NCBI GenBank assembly: GCA_005281725.1
Contig: SSBO01000009.1
Span: 10,969,362-11,033,361 of the forward strand
Length of the DNA: 64,000 nt
Origin: Wuchereria bancrofti
Taxonomy: Eukaryota > Nematoda > Chromadorea > Rhabditida > Onchocercidae
Direction of reading: 5' to 3'
The position numbers and the translations under genes are program-made. Positions 1 through 12,122 of this stretch are shown here, one piece after another. A model generated the notes under the pieces. That model was not told the DNA's origin. It ran no database searches and saw only the letters and a program-made list of their open reading frames with translations. Each line of letters begins with the position of its first letter. The first letter of the stretch is position 1.

Positions 1-459
1 GACATTATAATTTTTTATTTAGCAATATTTTTCAGTACAACGGGTTTATAAATAAATCTAATTAAACCAATGAATTTGTTGCATTTTTATGTATCCTAGA
101 TGTGTGATTTTCAAATTTTACCAAAAAATATTCTACTAAAATTACAAAAACTCGAATAGAATCGTAAAAAAAAAAAAGGAAACTTTCCAAAACTATAATT
201 TTTCTTTTAAAATATAGGATAAACGAGATAATAGAGTATGTTTCTGAAGGCAACGAATAAAAAATATAACTTATTATAACATCACTTGATTACCTATGCA
301 ACAGTACCCACTTAAGCTGTTTTTGTTACTTTATTTACCTTTATGATAGCAATAAGTGAATGAGAGAGAGAGACTATTGCATATTGAAAGATTATGTATG
401 TAGTATAGTTTCCAAAAGTTAAATTTAAATATTTCATTAAATATATGCATGCATTGCAG
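1..459. other. AT-rich sequence, probably last intron of ALG5
   Basis: No coding segment on either strand looks like protein. The stretch ends in the splice acceptor TTGCAG at 454-459, directly before the ALG5 terminal exon, so it is most simply the 3' part of that gene's last intron. A short GA run lies near 361-372. Confidence 0.6.
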
Positions 460-678
460 TTATTCCCACTGCTGCATATCGAACGATGGGCGTTTGATGT
501 TGAATTGTTATTTCTTGCCGAGCAATTTAGCATTCCAATTCGTGAAGTACCTGTAACGTGGCATGAAATTGATGGCTCAAAAATAGTACCAATAATTTCA
601 TGGCTTCAAATGGGTCGTGATCTGATACTCATATGGTTTCGCTATAGAACTGGCATTTGGAAATGTAGTTTACATTAG
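460..678 (+). CDS. alg5: ALG5, dolichyl-phosphate beta-glucosyltransferase, C-terminal exon (5' partial)
   Basis: ALG5 is an ER membrane glycosyltransferase that transfers glucose from UDP-glucose to dolichyl phosphate, making the donor for the last steps of N-glycan precursor assembly. Only the terminal exon is in the window. It encodes 72 residues and a TAG stop, opening in phase 0 after the acceptor TTGCAG at 459. The peptide holds the conserved C-terminal signature of the family: RWAFDVELLFLA, then IPIREVPVTWHEIDGSK, then SWLQMGRDL and an aromatic, basic tail. The GT-2 catalytic core and the N-terminal membrane anchor must lie upstream of the window. The ATG at 445 belongs to the intron and is not a start. 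The assignment is strong because the whole exon aligns with the known ALG5 C-terminus without a gap. Confidence 0.9.
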   Translation, partial: LFPLLHIERWAFDVELLFLAEQFSIPIREVPVTWHEIDGSKIVPIISWLQMGRDLILIWFRYRTGIWKCSLH

Positions 679-1520
679 AATTTATGACTTTAGTCAAATT
701 TAAATATATTCCTAGATTGCAGCACATTATTTTAAGCACATGTTAGTTGCAATATGTATTTAATTATGTAATTATATTCGCTGGAGCATTCCTTATGTTG
801 TCACATATCGTCAAGTTTTCCTAAGATTGACTGTTTGCTTTTTTTTTTTTATTCTCGGTTAGCCAACTGATATTTGATAACGTCTGCACTGGTACTTTAA
901 TTTTCTGGTAGTGTGTCATAGCATATTTCGACGATATACCTCAATTATTATTTCCACGTTTTGATATAATATATCTGAACTGAAATATATATTTAATCAT
1001 TTATATTATTTGATCATTTTTAGTGGTATTAGCTAGCAAGTTTTTTATGATAGTAATTTTGCTTAGATCTGTATTTAGCATGACACATTCATTTTATGGT
1101 TGTTTTTTAATCTTATCTCTAATTTTTAATGCAGAGATATGGTATCAGAAAATATGAAATAAGCTGTGATAATTTCACGTTTTGGTCCTTTTACTTTTTT
1201 CTTTTATTGTTTTCTCCTTGTTATGTTATTCATTTTCTATTTTTGATTCTTTTTCTTGTTGTTTATATTATTTTTTTCAAAAGTATCATAAAATTTTGGC
1301 ACTACTTTTATGATTTATCGGTTTCTGGGCTGGTATTCAGCCGTTTGTTCATTCATTAATGAAGTATTGCTGGTCATTTATTCATTCCTTAAACAGCTTA
1401 CCATTTAAGCACTGTTCAAAGGATATTAGTTTTAAATTTGATTAAGTCGAACAGAGCTTTCAAAAAAGTTGATCGAATGCAATTTTGCAAAATATATTGC
1501 AGTATTCTTGTGTTTTGCAG
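679..1520. other. Intergenic region between ALG5 and POLR1C
   Basis: AT-rich sequence of about 840 bases holding the ALG5 3' UTR and the upstream region of POLR1C. The only open segments are short and low-complexity, such as 1129-1359, which is rich in Phe, Leu and Ile and unlike protein. It ends in a strong 3' splice site, TTTTGCAG, at 1513-1520. Confidence 0.6.
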
Positions 1521-1524
1521 AACA
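1515..1524 (+). promoter_or_regulatory. Candidate spliced-leader trans-splice acceptor of POLR1C
   Basis: TTTTGCAG ends at 1520 and the POLR1C start codon is at 1525, leaving a 4-base leader. No upstream coding exon in phase was found. A 3' splice site this close to an ATG is typical of nematode SL1 trans-splicing. A cis-spliced 5' UTR exon is the alternative. Confidence 0.5.
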
Positions 1525-4377
1525 ATGTCTGGAAATCCGAAGAGATCTCGTCGGAAAAGTGAACAAAATGCCGGGAACAAACTCGTTATGGATGCAGAAA
1601 GAGTGTTAAATGTAAGCTTGTAAATTATGGTTATATATATGTCCATTCTAAGTTTTTTGTTTCTATGTACAATTCTATCAGAATATGCAAGTAGTTATTC
1701 CTTGACACGTGGATTGTAATTTATGATATTTTATTAATCAAAGAAATTATATCATTTAACACATTTTTGCTAAGAAAAAGTGAATTAGTTTGTTCTAATG
1801 ACAAATTTTGAGCGTTCAATATTTTTTAAGAAGCATTTTCTTCATTATGTAATCTTTTTCTTGTAGAGAAATTGTAGAAATAGCTGAAAGAGCAATAATT
1901 AATTGATGAGAAATCAGATCAATATGAGGAATAAGCAAACTTTATGATTCAGTATGTTTGACCTTTAAAAAATTGGTTCTTAAAGGAAAATGTATACGAT
2001 AGTTAACTTTTTACTGTTGTTAAATTTGGTTATGGTACGTTCGAAAAAAAAATAAATAAATACTACGAAGTGTAAAAAAAGGAGTGGTCATTTACAGACG
2101 TACGATACTGACAGTGATTTTGGCAGCAGTACGATTCAATGGGATGTAGATACGTACATATCAAAAATCAAAATATTCATAGTAAATGAAAGTAAAGATG
2201 GTATGGTACTGGAATTTGATTTAGTTGGTGTTGAAGCTCCAATTGCTAATGCTATTAGAAGGGTACTTATTGCTGAAGTAAGTTCCCTTATTTCATTTGC
2301 AAATAATTCATGTAGTTCAGATTTCATTTCAACTTTGGAAATTTTGACTTCATTTCATTTTCATACTAATTTTTTAATCCATATTTGTCTTTCATAACAT
2401 GTTACAATACCACCAGTATGTTTAATAGTTAATTTGAAATTTGGAGAGACTACAATTTTTTGTCGTCTTCAGCTTCCTACCTTGGCAATCGAGAAGGTTT
2501 ATCTGTACCAGAATACGTCAATTATACCGGTACGATGTTTTTTATACAAGTTATTTATTTCTTGATTTTTTAACCTTTGGAAAGAAAAATATTTTCGGAT
2601 AAATTTAGGATGAAGTATTGAGTCATCGTTTTGGTTTGCTTCCAATTAAAGCAGACCCACGATTATTCAAAATGCCTCTTACACCGGTTATTGGAATCGA
2701 CGAATCCGGTGTTGACTGTAATGAAGAACCGGCTGGTGATCCGACGAGGTTAATAAAAATAATTTTTGCAACTTTTCAGTGTAAATTTTTGAACATTAAC
2801 GGTTTTATGGTTAATAAGCGATGAGGAATTGTTTTGTATTTCACATCATTTAAGTACAATTACTACAAATATTAGCATTTGACGGAACTGCACAACATCC
2901 TAATGGATTGCCATAATAGACTTTTATATTAAAAAGCGAATTTAAAATTAAAAAAAAAAGTTAAAAAGTGGTTTTTTCGTATAACAAGTGTCTCAGTGCA
3001 GCAAATCATTTCAGAAATCTCATTTTTGAGATTAAAGTCACCTGCAGTCGAAATCCAAACGCTTTGAAAACAGCTACAAATCCTAAGGAAATTTATGAGA
3101 ATGCTTTTGTTTATTCAAATTCATTCAAATGGATACCAATCGGTGATCAGTCTACCTCACTTCCATATCCACCAGCAATGGTGCATGATGATATTTTGGT
3201 TGCGCAATTACGACCTGGACAGGAGATTGAAGCTAGGTGAGTTAAATTCACTTAAATTTTTTGTTTATCCAAATTTGGCCATTTGATAAGGGATGGCTTT
3301 TTGGTAATCTTATTCACTTCAGACTCAAATTTCATTCTAATTCTAGATGTCATTGCTTGAAAGGATTAGGACGTGATCATGCAAAATTCTCACCGGTTGC
3401 TACTGCATCCTATCGTTTGTTACCGCAGATAGTGCTAAAAAGAAAATTCAGCGGTGCAGATGCTCAAAGAATCAAGAGCTCATTTTCGGAAGGCGTTATT
3501 GAAATTGATGCAGGTTAGATCATCTTTCTTTCTGTACTCTGAATCCTTTTTGCTTACTTTAGTTACTTTATCCTTCCTGCTTTATGCTTTAAAAAAAAAA
3601 AAGCGTCCTAGCTTATCATATATTTATATGTAATTTGTAATCTGTAACGTTGGTAGCTTCAATTAAACTGTTTGATTTTTGTACTATGCTAACTGTTTGT
3701 TGTACCAATGTATTATGTCTTTTAAAATAGCTCATTTTCCTTTAAACCAGTTAAATTAGCTTAAAGATATTTATTCAATTCAATAAAAACATACATAAAA
3801 TTTCGAGGACTTATTAGTCCTAGTTTTTCATTAATTTCAGATGGAGTAGCTATTGTGAAAGATGCACGATCTGACACTTGCAGTCGCAATATTTTACGAC
3901 ATGAGGATTTAGCAGAATACATTGAACTGTCAAGGATAAAAGATCATTTCATCTGTAAGCTTCAGTTACTTTTCGGCACATTATGTGCTTTTCTCATGAG
4001 CTGTAACATCCATACTTATGATAGATCGATCCCTAATAGTTCAGTCTGTAGAATTCAATATTTTTAATGTGTTGTCCATTTACTTTATGTTCTGAAGTCC
4101 CCTTAATAACTTCTTTCTGAATGTCTCTTTTTACATTTTCATTGTCTTTGGGCCAGCACTCGTAATGGGTAAATACAATAATAATACATATTTAACGTAG
4201 CATAAGTTCTAAACTCTTGTGACAAATGAAATTCAGCAAATTATTTCTTCAGTTAGTGTAGAAAGCACTGGTGCACTAAAAAGTGCAGAACTGGTAGTGG
4301 AAGCTTGCAAAGTAATGGAGGAAAAGTGCCGAACATTGCAGTCTCTATTCCAAAAACGATTGAAAGAAATACAATGA
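1525..4377 (+). CDS. polr1c: POLR1C / RPAC1 (AC40), shared subunit of RNA polymerases I and III
   Basis: This is the alpha-like subunit of RNA polymerases I and III, which pairs with AC19 to seed core assembly in the nucleus. Eight exons join in phase: 1525-1611, 2098-2277, 2473-2529, 2609-2748, 3015-3236, 3347-3513, 3841-3954 and 4253-4377, giving 363 aa against roughly 346 in human. Residues 65-130 carry the RPB3/RPB11-type dimerisation half, with [11 protein letters not shown] and [15 protein letters not shown] (from residue 114). The insert domain follows with [10 protein letters not shown]. The C-terminal half has [20 protein letters not shown] and [18 protein letters not shown] (235-252), the strongest family signature, and closes with DHFIFSVESTG. 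An alternative acceptor for exon 5 at 2994 would add six residues in frame; 3014 fits the family better. The short leader suggests trans-splicing. Confidence 0.95.
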
Positions 4378-4875
4378 TTCACTAGTGTTCTAACCGTTTT
4401 TTGTTATATCTATTGTTACTACTTTTCATGTCATGAAATGAAAATTTCCAAACATTTGAAACTTCTCTTCATCGTTAAGTTTTATTTTTAACGATTTTCT
4501 TTCGTCAACTACTCACCACTGATTCGGGGCGTAAATCCTTTCAAAATTGTGGGAAGCCAAATACAGCATGATTATCAGAAGCGCCTAAATCCATGTTATT
4601 TTGTATCAAACATTAGCTAACATCATTGGGATGATATACACAAGTTTGTTTTTTTTTTTAAATTTTTATCAGTAAATCAGTTCAAATCAAATTTACATGT
4701 AGGTAGAACCTAGGAAATAGAATGGGAAAGGAGAAAGTAGCAATGTTTACCTTGAACTAAATATGGCGAATTCAAGAAAACTTCAAGAGGATTGAGCTTT
4801 CATTAGACAATGACAACTGAAAGCATTCGACCTCCAACACCTAACATATCAATTGTGATACTAGTTCAACTAATG

Positions 4876-6130
4876 CTAACGAGATGTTTTGTCTTGTCCA
4901 GGTAACAATGTCTTCATTTTGTCACCAATGAAAGACAGGAGTTGACCCTTCTGACCTTTTTCTGCCAAAATGTTTTTATCATCCTGCAAAATGGGTTGAG
5001 AAAAATTCACTCGAATTTACGTTGTTTTTTATAACCAAACAGAATTTTATTAAAAATTTAGGCTATAGATTATCTAATAAAATAAAAAGAATTGCTGACT
5101 TCCCTAGCAATTCTGTTTATCAGAAACTGCCGTACGGAAAAATTGCTCTCTTATGGAACATAACCTAATTTTAGAAAAAAGTGCTAACCAGTTGCTTCTC
5201 GCGGATGATCTTCACAATTTTTAGCGCTAATTCATCTTGTTCTTTGAGCTTCTCTTCAAACCTCGCTATCCTATCTTCATTTTCCTGCAAAAGCCACAGC
5301 CCTGTGCTATCCGGTGAACTTCAACAAATTTGAACTATTAATGATATGCTAAGGACATACTTTAATATATTCTTCTACATCGCTAGCCTTAGCTTTTTCT
5401 GGATTCGACCGGTAAATTGCATATATCAGTACAACAGTCAACAGGTAAATGAGTGCTTCTACAAGCGTTTCGCTAGCCTGAAAATGAAACGTGAATTACA
5501 AATAACTACGATTACAGGTGAATGAGATTACAGTTCACTAAAAACAGAACCATTTCGATTGCTTGTTGTTCGGTCACAGTAGGCGTTTTAGATGGAACAG
5601 CAAGGCCTATACTTTTGATTCGCAAACGAAATGAAATAGCATGTAGACCTGCAAATGCAAAACTCCATTTGCTATTTAAAGTTTAATATTTTGAATTAAC
5701 AGCTTTACGAATGGATCTTGAGAGTAAGGACTGAAGGATAATAGGTTGGACAGAATTTCTAAAATTGACCAAGCCAAAGCACATTCCAGTTTATCAACCT
5801 AAGCTTGAACTCCTTATTTGTTACATATCAAAAACCTCCGAGAACTTACTTCTGCCCACCGGAACAAGAATTCTGTTTCTAAGATATGGATGCTTTATTG
5901 CATAAGTTATAATTTTGCGCGCTATTGGGCGTGACATTTGCCGCCCAAATGCGACCACGAGCTGAAAAAAATATTACTTGATATTATAAATGTCAAACTT
6001 ACTAGAAATAGTCCTTCTCTCATCGTATCAGCTTTTCAACTCCAATAAAAAATTATTCAAAGCAGAAATTCCAGTTCATCCTTTCACATGCAATAACAAA
6101 CATAAAAACCTGAATAACCGGAATACCCAT
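4876..6130 (-). CDS. opa3: OPA3-family mitochondrial membrane protein
   Basis: OPA3 is a small mitochondrial membrane protein linked to mitochondrial shape and, in people, to optic atrophy and 3-methylglutaconic aciduria; its biochemical role is not settled. Six exons in transcript order: 6130-6110, 5961-5850, 5648-5551, 5477-5361, 5284-5189 and 4983-4876, joining in phase to 183 aa, close to the usual 179. The N-terminus MGIPVIQLVVAFGRQMSRPI, followed by ARKIITYAIKHP and RILVPVGR, matches the conserved OPA3 start. A hydrophobic helix lies at about residues 81-99 (LVEALIYLLTVVLIYAIY). Residues 108-150 are charged and heptad-like, fitting the family's C-terminal coiled coil. The first coding exon is only seven codons, placed because MGIPVIQ joins the family's start in phase. 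A candidate acceptor, CATTTAG, lies about 27 bases upstream of the ATG. Confidence 0.92.
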
Positions 6131-7215
6131 AGTTCACACGAGTCTTCTTCTGCTAAATGTTCTTGCCAGCAATGATCGCTTCATCATTTACATACCATTT
6201 CGTCTATGAATTCTTCTTTACCAAATACCGCCGAATTCCGAACTTGCAAAATTCACAACAAATATACCAACCGTAAATCACCACGTGTTTTGGCCGAATC
6301 ACTGTGTAAAATTTTACCTTCAAACTTAGAACAGAAATCCCAGGAACTAAACTTTCTAAGGAATTCGTCATCTCCGAAGTTAATGTAGAAATCTTCTAGG
6401 GGATATTGTCAACAATCAGAAAACACCATAAGTTACACTCTAATTCTACTTTCATAGCAATGAATGCGCACCATAACATTTCTAATGATCTAACACGTGT
6501 TCTATTTAGGAAATCCGATTTTCTCTTTGGTTCACTATCAAACAAGTTCAAAGCACCGTATTATCTTTTTCAGAAAGAAAAGGAACGAAGGAATTTGACA
6601 GAAAATGTATGGTACTTCTAGCATCTTTATGAAAATATGCCAACACTTTAAAGTGATAGAAATGTGAGGAAGAACGATAAGATTCAAATCTGAAGTCACT
6701 TTAGTTTCAAATTTAAAAATAGTATCATATTTTTCTCTTTAAAAAAAAAAAAGAATGCTTTTAAATATAATTCGACATCCAAAATATTGAAAAAGTATAT
6801 GAAGATGAACTATTATATTCATAAAAAAGAAAATCTCAAGCATAAAGTATAAAAACAATAGTAAAAGAAGAAAAATTATTTCGATTTATAATAACTTAAA
6901 ACATAGGAAAATATAATGTGCAAATAATTAATCCGTACACTTCATAAAAATTCCCTGTTTAATGCAATTTTCTGCCGCATATTTTTTTGGAATCATTTTC
7001 TATAAAGATTAGAGATGCTGCATAAAATTTTCTCCTACTTTTCTATTTTCTTATTACACCAAGAAAATTTGGAAAATTTCAAAAATACTTGCAATCACTC
7101 GGTAGCATATGCTTTACTTGCATTAAATATATATAAAAAAAGATTTCTTCTTTCTTTCTGCAAAAGAATGACATATTCAGGACAAATGCCCGACACAATT
7201 CCAAGTAATCATAGG
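6131..7215. other. Intergenic region between OPA3 and ribonucleotide reductase
   Basis: AT-rich sequence of about 1.1 kb with the OPA3 upstream region and the 3' flank of the reductase gene. Open segments of 60 to 72 codons on the plus strand have no protein-like composition and no splice context. No tRNA or other RNA gene was recognised. Confidence 0.6.
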
Positions 7216-10200
7216 TTAGCTACTGCACATTAAACATTCATCTCCAGTGCTCAGCGTACACTCCATCACTTTTGTCGCCAATTTACTGGTAGTAGCAGGA
7301 GTAGAACTGGACGATGATTTAGAATTCTTATCTGCATTAATGTTATCATATTCTTTCAGACGAGTTTTGTCAACAGTGAACTGTACTGCATCAACTGCTG
7401 GTCTCGTGCGCAAGTAATACATTCCAGTTTTCAAGCCCTATAAGAATTCAAAAACTTGAAAAAAAAAAACACTAAATTCTACCGAAATACAAAAACCTTA
7501 TACATCAGAAATGCAGTGCATACTTTTTGCCATCCGTAGAAGTGCATGCTGGTAATATTGCCGTAATTGGGACGCGCAATGAATATATTTAACGATTGTG
7601 ATTGGTCGATAAACGCACCACGATCAGCAGCCATATCAATAATGTCCTTCAATGTAAATCCTTTTTTATTTGTATATGAGATAACTGCATTCTATTCTTT
7701 TAAAAGTTTAAGAATCCACTAAATTATTATCAATACTTACTCTTTGCGACATTTCCCAAACTGTCTTGTAAAGATCTCGGATTTCTTGTGGAATGCGTTC
7801 AATATTTTGAATCGATCCCTTGTTTTTAATTATTTCTAACTTCATATCATCATCCCATAAGTCGAGATGCATGAGATCATTCATAAGGTGCATGTTGAAT
7901 ATCTTTAAAACAAATTCATAACTATTTAGGCAAAGAAATATTGTCAAGATTAAATTATATAATAAAACATTTCTAAAATGTATAAAAACACATGAATAAT
8001 ACATCTTGAAAATTTACCTGAAAACTTCCAGATAAGACATTACGGGTGTATACATTGCTCGTATAAGGCTCAATGCTTTCATTATTGCCAAGTATCTGCG
8101 CGGTTGAAGCAGTAGGCATTGGTGCCAATAACACACTATTTCTGATGCCGTACTTCGCAATCTTCTCACGTAAAATCTCCCAATCCCACTGATCTGTTGG
8201 CGTTACACCCCACATATCAAATTGCAAAATCTGAAGCATAAAAAAGAAAAATGATATTAAATTATATGGTAGATCACATATTATAAAATATAAAATTTGA
8301 TGACCAGCGCTAATGAAAACGGGAAAAAGTTGGAGGTACTATGAAATAATGGAAAACATGAAGATCATCAAATACTAACTCCTTTACTAATAGGTGATCC
8401 TTCATAGCTTTCATATGGACCTTGTTCCTTCGCAAGATCACAAGAGGCTTCAAGTGCTGCATAATACATCGTTTCAAAAATTCGCTTATTAAGATCGCGA
8501 GCTTTCTCACTAGTAAATGGATATCTGAAAAAGACACAACAATCTCAACATATATATCGTTCAAAAATTCGCTCTGCACCTCCAATTTGTTAATTATATG
8601 CTATCAAGAACCTGTAAAAGTTGAAAATGAAAGCAAACCGCATAAGGATGAAAGCATCAGCTAAGCCTTGAACACCAATGCCAATCGGACGATGTCTTTT
8701 ATTGGATCGTTCCGCTTCCGGTACTGGATAATAATTGCGATCAATGACTTTATTCAAATTCTTAACTACTACTTTCGTAACCTGAAATACAATCATATTT
8801 TCGATGTTACAAAAGTTCACAACAAATTCAGAATTCAATCAAAACTGATCCTGTTCCACGTAGTCACTCTTCGTTTTCTATATATACATACCTCATGCAA
8901 CATATTGAAGTCATATGTCATCTCTGATGTAACAAAACGGCTAAGAGCAATAGATGCCAAATTACACACAGCAATCTCTTCACGAGACGAATATAGAACT
9001 ACTTCCGTACACAAATTAGAACATTTGATGGTACCCAAGTTCTGCTGGTTAGTTTTTCGATTACACGTATCCTGTAATTTCAAACTTCATTCAACAAAAG
9101 AAACTTTATGATCCCTTACTACGGCAATGTTTCAAAAACGTTCTTCTTATTAACGGAAATGTTTAATTATAATGTACGTACAAATGAAGTACATTAATTT
9201 GAATTGCTCAAACGAAGAATAGCTAAAAATTAACTATAAAAACAATTAGAGGTCTTATTATTAACAGAATAATAACATTTAATCAATATCTCATACAACT
9301 TCAAGGATCAGCTGAGTGGTCCTTTAGACTGACACAACATTACCTTATAAACCATATATGGCACACCAGTTTCTATTTGAGTAAAAACGATTGTTTCCCA
9401 TAATTTTCTAGCAGGAACTTGCTTTCTGTACCGACCTTCTTCTTCATACCTACAATCTTTTTTTTTTTTAAATCCAGAATCTGAAATGATTTTCTACTCA
9501 CAAAATGCAGAAGTAAGTAAATAGATAAGATTTTTCTTACTGTGTGTACAATTTCTCGAATGCCTCGCCCCACGAATCTTCCAAGCCGGGACATTCAGCA
9601 GGACACATTAGTGACCATATTTTATCGTCACGCACACGCTCCATGAAAAGATCCGGCACCCATAAACCGAAGAACAAATCACGACAACGTTCAAGTTCAT
9701 CACCTACATTCTTTCTCAGTTCTAGAAAGTCGAAAATATCCGCATGCCACGGTTCCAAGTAGATAGCAAATGCACCTGGTCTCTGCAACAAACATTTATT
9801 TCAAGATGCACAAGTGACATCCACTTCATACATTAAAAAAAAGTAATGAAAAAACGTACTAACTCAGGATGAGTAATGAAAAAAGATAAAATTTCCAAAC
9901 CGTTAAAAAAAAATGCAACAACCTTATTTCCACCCTGATCGACGTACCGTGCTGCATTATTGAACACACGAAGCATAGGTACCAGACCATTTGAAACACC
10001 ATTTGTCTAAATAAAGAGAAATTTTTTCAATTCAACTTTCTTAAAGTTTTAAATCCTGCCAAATATGCTGCTATCAAATTAGTCGTAAAACAACAGAGAA
10101 AATATTTTTTACTTTTTTGTTTCGTAATACTTTTTTCCGCTCACTTTGATATTAAAACTTTCAGTATAGTAAATTAATAATTCTCTAAAATCCATACGAT

Positions 10201-12089
10201 TTAAAAGCCATTTTACATAAATTTGATATATTTTGACAACTAAGCACATACTCCAGCAATTGCCGAGCCAGCGGCACGTATGCAGTGGACATTTAAGCCG
10301 ATACCACCTGCACTTTTTGAAATCAGTGCACACTTCTTTAACGTTTCGAATATACCTTCAATACTATCCTCAAACATCGTCAACAGGAAGCATGAACTCA
10401 TTTGCGGTGTACAGGTACCACTGTTAAAAAGTGTTGGTGTTGCATGTGTGAACCATCTTTCGGACATCAAATTGTAAGTCTGAAATAAAACTGTGGTATT
10501 GCTAGTAATAAACTTATAAGAAATTACAATTGAGCACCAACAATCAGCTCAAATTTTTGAAAATTTTGGTATATGACATACCAAAAAACTCTAACTCTGT
10601 TAAATTAAACACAAACACCATACCTCAAGAGCAGCTTCAATGTTTTCACCATGAATTCCAAGCGCAACCCTCATTAACATATGCTGTGGACGTTCAGCTA
10701 ATTCTCCGTTAATTTGAAGAAGGTAAGAGCGTTCTAACGTCTTTAATCCAAAGTATGTATATAAATAGTCACGTTCATGAACTATTGCTGAATCAAGAAA
10801 CTAAAAAACACTGTTTTGACCAATAGAGGCTAGCAAAAAGTCGAATGATTGGAGATTTATTGAAAAAATAAGTTATTATTTAGAAATAATTCATAAGGTA
10901 AAAACTGCTTTGTTATAACAAATTCTTTCTCTATCGTTATTTAACTTTGAAGTTATAAGATTTTTAAGATTGCTACATTTTTGTTTATTAAATAGCAAAC
11001 TTATATCACTCCAACACCTTTCTTAATTTATAGCCAACTCACGTTTGCATTATTTTGGATAATATCGAATAATTCTTTGCTAATCAATGGCATATGTCGA
11101 CCAGATTTTGGATGTGTAGCATTGTACAGTCTTCCGGAAAGTTTTGAAAATGACTGAAATAAGAAACTTACCTAATTGCACAACAGATCTTGAGCCTTTA
11201 ATTGGATCAAATCTTTCTTGGATGAATTATTCGAAATAATTATTATTAACCGAGGAATCAAAAGAAATCCAATATATTAAGATGAATGTTTGCGTTGCAA
11301 TCAAATGTCTTCTACAGAATACACGCCGGCACTCATTGCTTCATCCAAAATAACCTTTTCAGTTTTCTTATGCAAATTAGAGACAGTAATTCGAGATGCC
11401 AAAGTTGCATAGTCTGGATGTTTAGTTATCATGTCAGCTGCAATTTCCGCAGCCAAATTATCCAATTCAACAGTTGTTACACCTTTGTAAAGACCAGCAA
11501 TGACTTTTTGCGATATTTCAATCTAAAAAGCCGTAAGTGAGCGATAAAACTATTTAAATTGAGAAAGCTCTGAGTTAAAAATGATATTTCTCGATTAAAA
11601 AATTGCACTAATTAACAACTTAAAAGTTACTGAAAACTTCGACAATTAATAAGATGCAACAAATTATGTTTTACATGATCCACTCGATCTTGGCTTAAGC
11701 CATAGCACAATTTCATAATACGACGGGCAATTTTATCGAAAGAGACAGCCTCATGTCGTCCATCTGAAACACATATGATATAACTAATTTATATAGTTGC
11801 TACACACAGTTTTTTGAGTTTAGACAAAGATATTCAAAACTATCAATAGTAAACTTAATTCCAAGTGCCGCAATTCGACAATTAAACTTTCAAACTATCA
11901 CAATTCCTTTTTATTCATCGTATTTCGCTTAACAAGATGCATAAGTCTTTCCACAGTACTTCATATTTGCCAGTTAACAATTCTTTATTGATATTTAATT
12001 TACCAAATAAGTTAAAGAATAAATATTTAGCATGACGTACCTCGTTTAACTACATAAGATTTGGAAGTTCGTTGACTAGGTTGCACCAT
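7216..12089 (-). CDS. rnr-1: Ribonucleoside-diphosphate reductase large subunit (class Ia, R1)
   Basis: R1 reduces ribonucleoside diphosphates to deoxyribonucleotides with the radical-bearing R2 subunit, supplying dNTPs for replication and repair. Sixteen exons in transcript order: 12089-12041, 11763-11675, 11522-11355, 11153-11043, 10800-10624, 10479-10252, 10006-9923, 9782-9541, 9449-9344, 9071-8892, 8781-8639, 8524-8380, 8230-8018, 7902-7741, 7646-7524 and 7437-7216. They join in phase to 813 aa (human 792). The ATP cone is at the N-terminus ([16 protein letters not shown]). Catalytic residues by family alignment are C228 (SSCFLL), N437, C439 and E441 (SNLCTEVV), C454 (AVCNLAS), the radical-path pair Y747-Y748 (GMYYLRT) and the C-terminal redox pair C808/C811 (CLMC). 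A Ser/Thr/Lys-rich linker precedes the tail, as in other R1 proteins. An acceptor TTTCAG about 30 bases upstream of the ATG is a possible trans-splice site. No lesion was seen. Confidence 0.97.
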
Positions 12090-12122
12090 TATCGTTAAAG
12101 ATTATTCCTCACTGATTAACTG
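12090..12122 (-). promoter_or_regulatory. 5' UTR and candidate trans-splice acceptor of rnr-1
   Basis: On the minus strand ATTTCAG ends at 12120, followed by a 30-base leader and the rnr-1 ATG at 12089. No in-phase upstream exon is visible, so spliced-leader addition here is plausible but unproven. Confidence 0.45.

Noticed and set aside
8668..9111. 147-codon open segment on the plus strand
   Set aside because: It is antisense to rnr-1 exons 10 and 11 and their introns, which are fully explained by the reductase.
4377..12089. OPA3 and rnr-1 as one nematode operon
   Set aside because: The two genes share a strand, but about 1.1 kb separates them, far more than the roughly 100 bases usual inside operons.
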